Positions 9,272 through 18,062 of a stretch of DNA of 64,000 bases are shown in pieces. The DNA is from UBA4636 sp045534575 (GTDB taxonomy: Bacteria > Bacillota > Clostridia > Christensenellales > Borkfalkiaceae), in contig JAZSJZ010000006.1 of the NCBI GenBank assembly GCA_045534575.1, forward strand, positions 29,720 to 93,719. The letters are read 5' to 3'. The notes beneath the pieces were generated by a model. That model made no database searches and was not told the origin of the DNA. It saw only the letters and a program-made list of their open reading frames with translations. How positions within the stretch are numbered: the first letter of the stretch is position 1; each line of letters begins with the position of its first letter. The position numbers were made by a program, and so were the translations under genes.

Positions 9272-10294
9272 ATGAAAACAGTTTTAGTTACGGGTGGTGC
9301 GGGGTTTATCGGCGCAAACTTTGTTTATCATATGCTTGATAAGCATAAAGATTATAAAATTATTTGTGTTGACTGTTTAACTTATGCGGGCAATATGTCC
9401 ACGCTAGAAGAGGCGCTCAAAAACCCAAACTTCAAGTTCTATAAAACCAATATTTGCGATAGAGTGGGCATTTACAAAATTTTCGAAACCGAAAAACCAG
9501 ATATCGTTGTGAATTTTGCGGCGGAAAGCCACGTTGATAGGTCTATTGAAAACCCTGAAGTGTTCCTTCAAACAAACATTTTAGGAACGCAAGTTATGAT
9601 GGATGCGTGCAGAGTTTACGGCATTGAACGTTATCACCAAGTTTCAACCGACGAAGTTTACGGCGACCTTCCTCTCGATAGGCCTGACCTTTTCTTCACT
9701 GAAGAAACGCCGATACATACTTCTAGCCCTTATAGTAGTTCAAAGGCGGGCGCTGACCTTCTAGTTTTAGCGTATCACAGAACTTTTGGGCTTCCAGTTA
9801 CAATTAGCCGTTGTTCTAATAACTATGGACCTTATCACTTCCCTGAAAAACTTATTCCTTTAATGATTGCAAACGCGCTAAACGATAAACCGCTCCCTGT
9901 TTACGGCGAGGGCATTAACGTTCGCGATTGGCTCTACGTAGAAGACCACTGCAAGGCAATCGATCTTATTATTCACAAAGGAAGAGTTGGTGAGGTTTAT
10001 AATATCGGCGGGCATAACGAAATGCGAAATATCGATATCGTTAAACTTATCTGCAAGGAACTTGGCAAGAGTGAAGATTTAATCACATACGTTACCGATA
10101 GAAAGGGCCACGATATGCGCTATGCAATAGACCCAACTAAGATTCACACAGAACTTGGCTGGCTTCCAGAAACAAAGTTCGCCGATGGTATTAAGAAAAC
10201 TATTAAGTGGTATCTTGAAAACCGCAAGTGGTGGGGAGATATCATTAGTGGCGAATACCAAAAATATTACGAAAAAATGTATGGTAAAAGATAA
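9272..10294 (+). CDS. rmlB: dTDP-glucose 4,6-dehydratase
   Basis: A 340-residue extended short-chain dehydrogenase. The NAD-binding TGGAGFIGANF is at residues 7-17, the AAESHVDRSI substrate loop near residue 85, and the catalytic Tyr-x3-Lys lies in SPYSSSKAGAD. STDEVYGDL carries the Asp-Glu pair that distinguishes dehydratases from plain epimerases. The product, dTDP-4-keto-6-deoxyglucose, is the likely substrate of the aminotransferase three genes upstream. It is the last gene of the polysaccharide operon; no clear terminator follows. Confidence 0.95.
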   Translation: MKTVLVTGGAGFIGANFVYHMLDKHKDYKIICVDCLTYAGNMSTLEEALKNPNFKFYKTNICDRVGIYKIFETEKPDIVVNFAAESHVDRSIENPEVFLQTNILGTQVMMDACRVYGIERYHQVSTDEVYGDLPLDRPDLFFTEETPIHTSSPYSSSKAGADLLVLAYHRTFGLPVTISRCSNNYGPYHFPEKLIPLMIANALNDKPLPVYGEGINVRDWLYVEDHCKAIDLIIHKGRVGEVYNIGGHNEMRNIDIVKLICKELGKSEDLITYVTDRKGHDMRYAIDPTKIHTELGWLPETKFADGIKKTIKWYLENRKWWGDIISGEYQKYYEKMYGKR

Positions 10295-10420
10295 TTAAAA
10301 ATGGTGGGGTGTGTTATTTGCGCCTCATCTTTTTTAAAGAAGTGCGCAAAAAGTGCGTTAATCGAGTTATTGGCGTGCTATTTTCAAAATAATAGTTATT
10401 TAATTAGTTTTTAAAAAGCC

Positions 10421-10449
10421 TTGCAAGTTATTGTTAATTATGGTAAAAT
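10421..10449 (+). promoter_or_regulatory. SigmaA-type promoter for the HAD phosphatase gene
   Basis: TTGCAA at 10421-10426, a 17-base spacer and TAAAAT at 10444-10449, about 22 bases before the chosen ATG. It also argues against a TTG start at 10421, which would fall inside the -35 element. A degenerate copy of the 19-base repeat (10355-10373) lies just upstream. Confidence 0.6.
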
Positions 10450-10471
10450 ATTTAAAACAAAAGGTGATATT

Positions 10472-10954
10472 ATGATTAAATATTTAGTTATGGACGTTGA
10501 CGGCACGCTGACCGATGGTAAAATTTATATGGGCATAGACGGCGAAGTTTTAAAGACTTTCAGCGTTAAAGACGGCTTAGGCATTAAAGACCTTTTAATT
10601 CCAACTGGGGTTGTTCCAATTATTATTACGGGAAGGCAGTCGCAAATTCTTCTTAATAGGTGCAAGGAATTAACCATTACTGAAGTGCATCAAAAGGTTA
10701 GCGATAAGGTTTCTCTCTTAGAAAAAATCGTTGAAAAAAGGGGCGCAAAGCTTTGTGAATTTGCTTACGTTGGCGACGATTTGAACGACCTTCTTTGTAT
10801 GAAAAAAATAAAAGAAGGCGGTGGGCTTATCGGTTGCCCGAGTGATTCTTGCAAAGAGGTTATCGCTCTTGCCGATTTTGTTAGTTCAAGAGTTGGTGGA
10901 AACGGCGCAGTTAGAGAATTTATTGATTATATTTTAGAACTTAATAAAAAATAG
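10472..10954 (+). CDS. KdsC-like HAD-superfamily phosphatase
   Basis: A 160-residue HAD phosphatase of the KdsC/YrbI type. Motif I is DVDGTLTDGK (residues 7-16), the Thr of motif II lies in IIITGRQSQ, and motif IV is GDDLNDL. KdsC dephosphorylates Kdo-8-phosphate in Gram-negatives; in this setting a related sugar-acid phosphate or another small phosphosugar is equally likely. The ATG at 10472 is chosen over an upstream in-frame TTG because AAAGGTGAT sits at the right distance and family members begin right at motif I. It has its own promoter and terminator, so it is separate from the rml operon. Confidence 0.8.
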   Translation: MIKYLVMDVDGTLTDGKIYMGIDGEVLKTFSVKDGLGIKDLLIPTGVVPIIITGRQSQILLNRCKELTITEVHQKVSDKVSLLEKIVEKRGAKLCEFAYVGDDLNDLLCMKKIKEGGGLIGCPSDSCKEVIALADFVSSRVGGNGAVREFIDYILELNKK

Positions 10955-10965
10955 CGTTAAAAAAT

Positions 10966-11001
10966 GCGTAGCGATAAGATTATCGCTACGCAAAATTTTT
11001 T
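10966..11001 (+). terminator. Intrinsic terminator after the HAD phosphatase gene
   Basis: Twelve-base perfect stem GCGTAGCGATAA / TTATCGCTACGC, followed by an A/T stretch ending in six T. The inner part (CGATAA...TTATCG) resembles the arms of the 19-base repeat. Confidence 0.75.
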
Positions 11002-11054
11002 GAACAAGTTTATTTTCTTGAAGTGCCTCTTTTAATAAGTCAAAGTAAAAAAGG

Positions 11055-11073
11055 CTGATAATGGGCTTATAGG
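11055..11073. repeat. 19-base intergenic repeat copy (GGGC-loop type)
   Basis: CTGATAA-TGGGC-TTATAGG. One of about 12 copies of the near-palindrome described in the findings; it lies between the convergent HAD phosphatase and DUF2726 genes. Confidence 0.5.
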
Positions 11074-11081
11074 CTTACTTT

Positions 11082-11564
11082 TTATAAATATTTTTTAATG
11101 GTTTTATAAATTTTTTCGCTATCAATTCCGTCTTTTACCCAAAAAGTTACAAGCGGAATTTTTGCCTTTTTGCAAATTTCTTGCACCTTTAAATCTCGCT
11201 CTTGTCTATCTTTCCTAAAATGCGTGTTATCGTTAATTTCAATTAAAACGAGCGGGCGATAGTTAAAATCAAAAATGCCAAAATCAACGTTTCTAAAAAG
11301 TTCGTTCCTAAAGCCCTCGCCCTGCTTATCGATAATAGAAGCAAGGTTGACTTGCGGTAAAATGATATAATCATTGCCAAAATATGCTTGCAAAACAAAA
11401 AGATATTCTCGCTCGCTAGCCGTAATTAAGCTATCTTTTAGCGAATACGAAGCGACCTTCTTCTTATCTTTTAACTTGACAAAGATTATTATAATCGCCG
11501 TGATAATTATGCAAAAAGCGATAGCAATTATTTGTGGCGTTGTTAAAGTTAATAAGTTATTCAT
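11082..11564 (-). CDS. DUF2726 membrane-anchored protein
   Basis: About 160 residues: one N-terminal membrane segment (TTPQIIAIAFCIIITAIII) followed by a cytosolic DUF2726 domain with VDFGIFDFNYRPLVLIEIND and a run of charged residues ending in KIPLVTFWVKDG. The D...EIND arrangement resembles a PD-(D/E)xK nuclease core, but nuclease activity has not been shown for the family as far as I know. The frame extends upstream to 11678, but I prefer the ATG at 11564 because a good promoter lies immediately before it and the extra residues look like translated A/T-rich spacer. No Shine-Dalgarno is visible. Confidence 0.7.
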   Translation of the reverse strand: MNNLLTLTTPQIIAIAFCIIITAIIIIFVKLKDKKKVASYSLKDSLITASEREYLFVLQAYFGNDYIILPQVNLASIIDKQGEGFRNELFRNVDFGIFDFNYRPLVLIEINDNTHFRKDRQERDLKVQEICKKAKIPLVTFWVKDGIDSEKIYKTIKKYL

Positions 11565-11570
11565 AATTGA

Positions 11571-11600
11571 ATTATAACATTTTAGATTAGCAAAAAGCAA
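11571..11600 (-). promoter_or_regulatory. Promoter of the DUF2726 gene, suggesting a leaderless mRNA
   Basis: On the minus strand: TTGCTT (11600-11595), an 18-base spacer, TATAAT (11576-11571), then only 6 bases to the ATG. Transcription would begin at or next to the start codon. Confidence 0.5.
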
Positions 11601-11693
11601 TAAATTCATTAAAAATAACCAAAAACGAGCAAAAATTCTTAAAAAATATTTTTTAGTTATGTGCCAAAAATAGCGCATATGTTTAAAAACGGG

Positions 11694-11712
11694 GCTATAA
11701 GCCCATATTTTT
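11694..11712. repeat. Partial 19-base intergenic repeat copy
   Basis: GCTATAA-GCCCA followed by a degenerate right arm. It lies between divergent genes in a very A-rich spacer (11565-11902) that otherwise holds only the two promoters. Confidence 0.35.
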
Positions 11713-11819
11713 GGCTAAAAACAGGGCAAAAAAGGCAAATTTACGGCGCAAAACTTCTAAAAACTAACCAAAAATCTAAAAAAAGCAATAAAAAACATCA
11801 AAAAATTTATTAAAAATTA

Positions 11820-11851
11820 TTGAAAGATTGATATTATTATGATAATATAAT
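11820..11851 (+). promoter_or_regulatory. Promoter for the large membrane protein
   Basis: TTGAAA at 11820-11825 with TAATAT (11843-11848, 17-base spacer) or TATAAT (11846-11851, 20-base spacer). The coding start follows about 50 bases later. Confidence 0.5.
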
Positions 11852-11902
11852 ATCAAGTAAATGAAAACGGCGCATTTTTTATGCGCGAATTTTGGAGATT
11901 CT

Positions 11903-14620
11903 ATGTTTAAGGTTAATCAAAGAAAGTCGCCAATAAGCGTTTTCGTTGCGATAGTTTTGGCGGTTTTATTGTCGCTAACGGTAGGGATGGCTTCTATTAG
12001 TTTTGCTCAAACGGAAGCAGAAACCTATTTTGAGGCGAACAAAGAAACGGTAAAGATTATCGATAGCGGAGCAGTTTATTTTGCGAAACTCAAGGATGCT
12101 TACGCATCGGATGCCTCGAGCCTTGAATCAATGCAGAAAATAGTTGAAGTTGCAACTGCCCTTAATGATTTTAAGGACGATTACGTTGAAACAGACTATT
12201 CTTCTGATAATTGGACGAGGATTCAAAAGATTATCGACCAAACGGTGGCTTATGCTAGAGTTGAGAGCGATAATTACCTAAATTACGATAGTTCCAAATA
12301 CTTATCTAGAATAGAAAAAGAGAAAGTTGAAATCGAGAAGATTGAAACGCTAGAGCAAAGTTATGCGGAATTCGTAGAACAAAGTTTGAAAGCTGTTGAC
12401 GATAAGAAAAACACGTTAATCGCACCAAACGAACAAAACAAAGATGCTAAAGCAAATCAAATCGTTGGCTTCTTAGATGAAGACGCATTAGCTGAAGTTG
12501 AGTTGATTGCCGTAGCGGCAAGGGAAGTTATTTCAGCTATTGCACTTGACAAGAGCGATTACGAAACGAGCATTGATGCGGTTGAGGCTGTTGCCGATAA
12601 AGCAATCGAAGAAATGCTAGCCGTTAAGAAGAACGTTGTTGAAAGGGCTTACGACGATTTAGAAGATTATTACGCAATCAAAAAAGGCGAAAAGGAAGGC
12701 GATCTTGACGAGGCTAAAGCGCACGCTGAACAAGAAGTTAAAAAAGCGCAAGAGTTTTTGCAAGATGCATCTAAAGCCGTTAAAGAAAACTACACGTCTG
12801 AGGCAATTTTGTTTGAAAAATTCCTAGCTGGTGAAGAACTTAACGACGAATCTTTCAAAAAGAAAGACACGCTCTCAACCGAATCTGGCTCAGTGGTAGT
12901 AAAAGCCTTTATTAAAGAAAACGGCGAAAAAACGCCGATTGCGATTTTCCCAGCGGCAACCACGCTTTCAGTTTTCGATAACGTATCTTCCGCAAAAGAA
13001 AACGCAAGAGTTGCAATCAATAAGCAGTGCAAAGATTTAGGCGTTTCATACCTTGCTTCAATCAAGGTTTACCACGGCATTAGCGAGTGGGCTACCGTTA
13101 CCGAGTTTGAAGGAAAAGAGGTTGTTTACCAAGTAACCGTTGACCTTAACGCATATTATAGCGAGTTCGTTGACCAAGAAAAGACCTTCTTTGAAGATAT
13201 TTTAAGCAATATTGGCTTAAACGGAAAGAGCAAAGAAAACAAACTTTCGAAAATTTTAGACGCGCAAAAGATTATGGCTGACGCCGATGCTTCTTTACTA
13301 TATATATATTTAGGAAGGGGCGAAATTAAAGCGCTTGATTATTCAATAGACACATCTGGAGGAATATTGATGTTTGAAACTAATTCATTTAACAATTTTG
13401 CCGTAGCGCAAACGAACGATTCTAGCATTTTTGCTAATCCGTTCTTCTACGTTATTGCAGCAATCGTTCTAATTCTTGCTATTATCATTATCGTAGCGAT
13501 TATCAAGAACAAGAAATTCTCTATCACCTTCCACTCAAACGGCGGAACAAAGGTTGCTCCTATCAAGGTTAAGAAAGGCGAATCGTTCGTAATGCCAAAC
13601 AGCCCAACTAAGAAAGGCTTTATCTTTGGCGGTTGGTATGAAGATAAACTTTGCAAAGTTAGATTTATTGATACTTACCTTGAAAAGAGAGGCAACAAGA
13701 ACGTTTATGCTAAGTGGCATAAGATTTTAAGCGGAAAAGACGTTGATGCTTATTTCAATAAACTTAAATCATACCTTGCTTCGTTCTCAGTTTTAGGTGA
13801 AGCGTTTGAAATTGAAGATGGCGATAGCGTTCTCTTAGCAAAACTTGTTAAAGATAACGGCGAACTTAAGTTCTACGTAGCGTTAGAACAAGAAAAACTC
13901 GCTAGCGACGGCTTCAATGTTGTTGACGCTCAAGGCGAAGAATTCGAAAGCGTTCCAACACTTATCAATATCAACACTAGAGAAGCTTACGCTGAAGCAG
14001 TTGAAATTGCTAATATCATCATTGAAGAATATGAACTTCAACCTATCCAAGGCGAATACCCTGACGGCAACGTGTTTGACTTTATCGTTTCTACTTACTG
14101 CGAAGAAGAAATTGAAGAAGAAATCGTTGAAGAAGTTCAAGAAGAAGTAGTTGAAGAAGTAGTTGAAGAGCCTGCTCAAGAAGAAGTTCAAGAAGAAGTA
14201 GTTGAAGAGCCTGTTCAAGAGGAAATCGTTGAAGAAGTAGCTGAAGAAGTTGCTAGCGAAGAAGACCTCGTTAAATACTATAAAGCGTTAAGAACTTTCG
14301 CTAAAGGCTACGCACTTGCTGAAAATAACGATAAGGTAAGCGACGGCATGGCACTACTTAAACTCTACGTTTCAAGTGAAGCGGTTAAACTCTTTGTAAA
14401 CCTTGATGCTCAAGAAAACGGCTTAGAAGAAGGCAAGGGAGATACCCCAGCGTTAAAACTCGTAACTAACGAGAAGACCTTTAACGAAGCAAAAGAGTTA
14501 ATCGTTAAACTTATGGCTTACTACGGCTTAGAAGAAACGGGCGAAGAAATTGGTGAACTTAAAGAAGCGGGCGCTGGAAATGGTTTCTGCTATAGACTTC
14601 ACTTCTCAACCGAAGAATAA
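11903..14620 (+). CDS. Large membrane protein with a B-repeat and two copies of an unnamed domain
   Basis: 905 residues, not recognised as a known family overall. Order: signal peptide or anchor (VFVAIVLAVLLSLTVGMA, residues about 12-35); a long helical, Glu/Lys-rich extracytoplasmic region (35-510); a transmembrane segment (FFYVIAAIVLILAIIIIVAI); a Listeria-Bacteroides/InlB-type B-repeat (FHSNGGTKVAPIKVKKGESF... GGWYED); a roughly 100-residue domain starting AYFNKLKSYLASF; a Glu/Val-rich low-complexity spacer; and a second copy of that domain starting KYYKALRTFAKGY. The same domain forms the core of the 204-residue protein at 20951. ATG at 11903 is chosen because GGAG lies 8 bases upstream; an earlier in-frame ATG at 11861 has no site. 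Confidence 0.75.
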   Translation: MFKVNQRKSPISVFVAIVLAVLLSLTVGMASISFAQTEAETYFEANKETVKIIDSGAVYFAKLKDAYASDASSLESMQKIVEVATALNDFKDDYVETDYSSDNWTRIQKIIDQTVAYARVESDNYLNYDSSKYLSRIEKEKVEIEKIETLEQSYAEFVEQSLKAVDDKKNTLIAPNEQNKDAKANQIVGFLDEDALAEVELIAVAAREVISAIALDKSDYETSIDAVEAVADKAIEEMLAVKKNVVERAYDDLEDYYAIKKGEKEGDLDEAKAHAEQEVKKAQEFLQDASKAVKENYTSEAILFEKFLAGEELNDESFKKKDTLSTESGSVVVKAFIKENGEKTPIAIFPAATTLSVFDNVSSAKENARVAINKQCKDLGVSYLASIKVYHGISEWATVTEFEGKEVVYQVTVDLNAYYSEFVDQEKTFFEDILSNIGLNGKSKENKLSKILDAQKIMADADASLLYIYLGRGEIKALDYSIDTSGGILMFETNSFNNFAVAQTNDSSIFANPFFYVIAAIVLILAIIIIVAIIKNKKFSITFHSNGGTKVAPIKVKKGESFVMPNSPTKKGFIFGGWYEDKLCKVRFIDTYLEKRGNKNVYAKWHKILSGKDVDAYFNKLKSYLASFSVLGEAFEIEDGDSVLLAKLVKDNGELKFYVALEQEKLASDGFNVVDAQGEEFESVPTLININTREAYAEAVEIANIIIEEYELQPIQGEYPDGNVFDFIVSTYCEEEIEEEIVEEVQEEVVEEVVEEPAQEEVQEEVVEEPVQEEIVEEVAEEVASEEDLVKYYKALRTFAKGYALAENNDKVSDGMALLKLYVSSEAVKLFVNLDAQENGLEEGKGDTPALKLVTNEKTFNEAKELIVKLMAYYGLEETGEEIGELKEAGAGNGFCYRLHFSTEE
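14101..14256 (+). repeat. Glu/Val-rich tandem repeats in coding DNA
   Basis: GAAGAAGTAGTTGAAGAAG-like units, repeated imperfectly, encode the EEVVEEPVQEEIVEEVAEE-type spacer between the two C-terminal domains. Copies are identical enough at DNA level to allow slippage. Confidence 0.7.
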
Positions 14621-14640
14621 TCTAAACTAACAAAATTTGA

Positions 14641-14670
14641 CCGCTCGGTATTAACCGAGCGGTTTTTTTT
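14641..14670 (+). terminator. Intrinsic terminator after the large membrane protein
   Basis: CCGCTCGG-TATTAA-CCGAGCGG followed by eight T. Confidence 0.92.
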
Positions 14671-14724
14671 GCCGTAAAGGACAAAACGGCAAAGATTTAG
14701 GGCTTAAAGATTTTTCATTTTGCA

Positions 14725-14753
14725 TTGACTTTTTGCCTTTCATAAAATATAAT
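14725..14753 (+). promoter_or_regulatory. Promoter of nrdG
   Basis: TTGACT (14725-14730), 17-base spacer, TATAAT (14748-14753). No NrdR box was seen here, unlike upstream of nrdD. Confidence 0.7.
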
Positions 14754-14812
14754 ATATATACTCGCTAAAAAAGTTTTTAACAAACAAATTTTTCAAAAAG
14801 GAGGGTGCGGTT

Positions 14813-15502
14813 ATGCAAATTAAGGGGCTTCAAAAATTAACGCTTTTAGATTACCCTGAAAAAGTTGCTTGCACGGTGTTTACGGCGGGCTGTAATATGC
14901 GGTGCGGGTTTTGCCATAATGCGACACTCGTTACCAAAATTGACCAAAATTTTATTAGCGAAGAAGATTTTTTTAAGTTTTTAAAGGGAAGAGTTGGCAT
15001 TTTAGACGGCGTTTGCGTAACAGGAGGCGAGCCACTTCTCCAAAAAGATATCGAAAATTTTTTAGCGAAAATCAAGGCTTTAGGTTTTTTGGTTAAGCTC
15101 GACACAAACGGAACTTTCCCTGACCTTTTAAAAGATTTAGTAGAAAAAAATCTCGTTGACTATGTTGCAATAGATATTAAAAACTCACCCGATAAATACG
15201 CTTTAACTTGTGGCGTAAAAGACGTTGATATTGCGCAAATTAAACAAAGCGTAGATTTTTTAATCAACGGCAAAATTGATTACGAGTTTAGAACGACGGT
15301 AACTAACGAACTTTTTGACGAGAGCGATTTTGAAAAAATCGGCTTGTTTATTAAAGGCGCAAAAAAATATTTTATTCAACAATTTATCGATTCTGGCGAC
15401 CTAGTTGGTGGCTCTTTTTCTGCACCTCAACCTAAAATGCTAGATAAATTCAAAGAAATTGTTTCCCCTTTTGTTAAACGGGTGGAAATTCGTGGTGTTT
15501 AA
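14813..15502 (+). CDS. nrdG: Anaerobic ribonucleotide reductase activating protein (radical SAM)
   Basis: A 229-residue radical SAM activase that installs the glycyl radical on NrdD. The [4Fe-4S] motif is in GCNMRCGFCHN (Cys-x3-Cys-x2-Cys, residues about 27-34) and the SAM-binding GGEP lies in CVTGGEPLLQ. The N-terminal LQKLTLLDYPEKVACTVFTA is typical of the NrdG/anaerobic activator branch. AAGGAGG precedes the ATG. It stands directly before nrdD but with a separate promoter region between them. Confidence 0.9.
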   Translation: MQIKGLQKLTLLDYPEKVACTVFTAGCNMRCGFCHNATLVTKIDQNFISEEDFFKFLKGRVGILDGVCVTGGEPLLQKDIENFLAKIKALGFLVKLDTNGTFPDLLKDLVEKNLVDYVAIDIKNSPDKYALTCGVKDVDIAQIKQSVDFLINGKIDYEFRTTVTNELFDESDFEKIGLFIKGAKKYFIQQFIDSGDLVGGSFSAPQPKMLDKFKEIVSPFVKRVEIRGV

Positions 15503-15525
15503 AGCGAAAATTTTTTACCCTTGAA

Positions 15526-15573
15526 ACACAATATATTGTGGTTTTTTCATAAAATTAACACAAAATATTTGGT
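15526..15573 (+). promoter_or_regulatory. Tandem NrdR boxes upstream of nrdD
   Basis: Box 1 at 15526-15541, ACACAATATATTGTGG, matches the NrdR consensus acaCwAtATaTwGtgt at every base but the last. Box 2 at 15558-15573, ACACAAAATATTTGGT, is weaker. Their starts are 32 bases apart (three helical turns), the usual spacing for cooperative NrdR binding. They lie just upstream of the nrdD -35 element. nrdR itself is not in the window. Confidence 0.85.
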
Positions 15574-15581
15574 TAAAAGCA

Positions 15582-15611
15582 TTGACAAGGGCTACTTACT
15601 TATGTTACTAT
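15582..15611 (+). promoter_or_regulatory. Promoter of nrdD
   Basis: TTGACA (15582-15587) and TACTAT (15606-15611), 18-base spacer, immediately downstream of the second NrdR box. Confidence 0.6.
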
Positions 15612-15669
15612 TATTGCACAGCGAAGAATTAAGTTTACATAAAAAAATTACAAATGGAGAGGTAAAAAG

Positions 15670-18051
15670 ATGTATCAAGTAGTTAAAAGAGATGGAAAAA
15701 TCGTAGAATTTGATATTTCCAAAATTAACGTAGCAATCACCAAAGCTTTTGAAGCAACACAAAAACAATATCACCCTAACGTTATTGATTTTCTTGCGCT
15801 TAAGGTTTGCGCAGATTTCGAATCAAAGATTAAAGACGGAAAAGTTTCGGTTGAAGATATTCAAGATAGCGTTGAATCGGTTTTAGTTCAAGCCGGCTAT
15901 GGCGACATTGCTAAGGCTTACATTCTTTACCGTAAACAAAGAGAAAAAATCCGTAACATGAACGCAACGATGCTCGACTACAAAGAGATCGTTGATAGTT
16001 ATGTTAAAGTTGCCGATTGGCGTGTTAAAGAAAACTCTACCGTTACCTATTCCGTAGGCGGGCTTATTCTTTCTAACTCGGGCGCAATCACGGCTAACTA
16101 TTGGCTTAGCGAGATTTACGATGATGAAATTGCTAACGCGCACAGAAATGCAGATATCCACCTTCACGACTTATCAATGCTCACAGGTTACTGCGCAGGT
16201 TGGTCGCTTCGTCAATTAATCGAAGAAGGTTTGGGCGGTGTTCCTGGCAAAATTACGTCATCTCCAGCAAGCCACTTGGCAACGCTTTGCAACCAAATGG
16301 TAAACTTTTTAGGTATTATGCAAAACGAGTGGGCGGGCGCGCAAGCGTTCTCGTCTTTCGATACCTATCTTGCACCGTTTGTTAAGGTTGATAACCTTTC
16401 TTACCGTGAAGTTAAAAAGGCGATTGAATCGTTTATTTTCGGCGTAAACACTCCAAGCCGTTGGGGAACACAAGCACCGTTCTCTAACGTTACTTTCGAC
16501 TGGGTTGTTCCCGGCGACTTAGCAGAACTTAACGCTATCGTTGGCGGAAAGGAAATGCCTTTCAAATATAAAGATTGTAAGGCTGAAATGGATATGATTA
16601 ACAAAGCCTTCATTGAAATTATGATTGAAGGCGATGCTAACGGTCGTGGATTCCAATACCCAATTCCAACCTATTCTATAACTTCTAATTTCGACTGGTC
16701 TGAAACCGAAAACAACAAGTTGTTATTCGAAATGGCTTCAAAATACGGCACTCCATATTTCTCTAACTATATCAACAGCGATATGGAACCTAGCGACGTT
16801 CGTTCAATGTGCTGTAGATTAAGGCTTGATTTGAGAGAACTCCGCAAAAAATCTGGCGGTTTCTTTGGTAGCGGTGAAAGCACCGGTTCTATCGGCGTTG
16901 TTACTATCAATATGCCAAGAATTGCTTACCTTGCTGAAAACGAACAAGATTTCTACAAGCGCTTAGATAGACTTATGGACGTTTCTGCTCGTTCATTAAA
17001 GACTAAGAGAACGGTTATCACTAAACTTTTAGAAGAAGGTTTATACCCTTATACTAAGAGATATCTTGGCACTTTTGCAAACCACTTCTCAACCATTGGT
17101 CTTGTTGGTATGAACGAAGCGTGCCTCAACGCTAAGTGGGTTCGTGAAGACTTAACTCACGAAAAGGCTCAACAATTCACCAAAGACGTTCTCAATCATA
17201 TGAGAGAAAGACTTTCTGATTACCAAGAACTTTACGGCGACCTTTACAACCTCGAAGCAACGCCAGCAGAATCTACTTCTTTCCGCTTGGCTAAGCACGA
17301 TGTTAAGAGATTCCCTGATATCATCACGGCTTCTCAAGGCGAAACCCCTTACTACACCAACTCTTCACACCTTCCTGTTGGCTATACTGACGATATCTTC
17401 TCGGCTCTTGACATTCAAGACGAACTTCAAACACTTTATACTTCTGGAACGGTATTCCACGCCTTCCTTGGTGAAAAACTTCCTGATTGGAAGTCTGCCG
17501 CTACTCTCGTTAAGAAGATTGCCGAAAGATATAAACTCCCTTACTACACTTTATCTCCAACCTATTCGGTATGCAAAAACCACGGCTATTTAATCGGCGA
17601 GCAAAGAAAGTGCCCTATCTGTGGCGAAACTGCTGAAGTTTACTCTAGAATTACCGGCTACTATCGTCCTGTTCAAAACTGGAACGACGGTAAAACTCAA
17701 GAATATAAAGAAAGAAAGGTTTACAAGGTTTTAGACGCTATCGAAGGCGATATTGCGCACCTTTCCGATAAAAAAGAAAAGGTAACCGCGGTTGAAACTG
17801 CTTGTAATGATAGCGACGCTAAACTTATTCTTTGCGCAACCAAGACTTGCCCTAAGTGCACTATGGTTACCGTTCTTCTTGATAAAGCCGGCTTAAAATA
17901 CGAAAAGATTTACGCTGAAGATAACGAACAATTCTTCATTGAAAGAGGAATAAAAGAAGCTCCAACGCTCATCGTTGAAAAGGACGGGGCTTATAGTTTA
18001 ATTGCTAATCCGTCTAACATTAAGAAATTCATTGAAGATACTAGAGCGTAA
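15670..18051 (+). CDS. nrdD: Anaerobic (class III) ribonucleoside-triphosphate reductase with C-terminal redoxin domain
   Basis: 793 residues. Order: ATP-cone (residues about 1-90, VVKRDGKIVEFDISKINVAI), the ten-stranded glycyl-radical barrel with CRLRLDLRELRKKSGGFFG and IGVVTINMPR, a zinc site (Cys635, Cys648, Cys651 plus His), the glycyl radical loop RITGYYRPV (Gly663), and an extra domain from about 718 to 793. That domain has a CPKC active site (727-730) and a cis-Pro motif EAPTLIVE, i.e. a glutaredoxin/NrdH-like fold. Most NrdDs end soon after the glycine loop and use formate as reductant; the fusion plus the adjacent trxB points to a redoxin-dependent NrdD2-type enzyme. Expression is probably NrdR-controlled. 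Confidence 0.93.
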   Translation: MYQVVKRDGKIVEFDISKINVAITKAFEATQKQYHPNVIDFLALKVCADFESKIKDGKVSVEDIQDSVESVLVQAGYGDIAKAYILYRKQREKIRNMNATMLDYKEIVDSYVKVADWRVKENSTVTYSVGGLILSNSGAITANYWLSEIYDDEIANAHRNADIHLHDLSMLTGYCAGWSLRQLIEEGLGGVPGKITSSPASHLATLCNQMVNFLGIMQNEWAGAQAFSSFDTYLAPFVKVDNLSYREVKKAIESFIFGVNTPSRWGTQAPFSNVTFDWVVPGDLAELNAIVGGKEMPFKYKDCKAEMDMINKAFIEIMIEGDANGRGFQYPIPTYSITSNFDWSETENNKLLFEMASKYGTPYFSNYINSDMEPSDVRSMCCRLRLDLRELRKKSGGFFGSGESTGSIGVVTINMPRIAYLAENEQDFYKRLDRLMDVSARSLKTKRTVITKLLEEGLYPYTKRYLGTFANHFSTIGLVGMNEACLNAKWVREDLTHEKAQQFTKDVLNHMRERLSDYQELYGDLYNLEATPAESTSFRLAKHDVKRFPDIITASQGETPYYTNSSHLPVGYTDDIFSALDIQDELQTLYTSGTVFHAFLGEKLPDWKSAATLVKKIAERYKLPYYTLSPTYSVCKNHGYLIGEQRKCPICGETAEVYSRITGYYRPVQNWNDGKTQEYKERKVYKVLDAIEGDIAHLSDKKEKVTAVETACNDSDAKLILCATKTCPKCTMVTVLLDKAGLKYEKIYAEDNEQFFIERGIKEAPTLIVEKDGAYSLIANPSNIKKFIEDTRA

Positions 18052-18062
18052 AAGGTGAAATT

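Noticed and set aside
10421..10471. Longer N-terminus for the HAD phosphatase from TTG at 10421
   Set aside because: The TTG is part of a consensus -35 hexamer, and a proper ribosome binding site precedes the ATG at 10472.
13883..14218. Minus-strand Phe/Asn-rich frame inside the large membrane protein gene
   Set aside because: It is the mirror of the Glu/Val repeats on the coding strand; no start signals.
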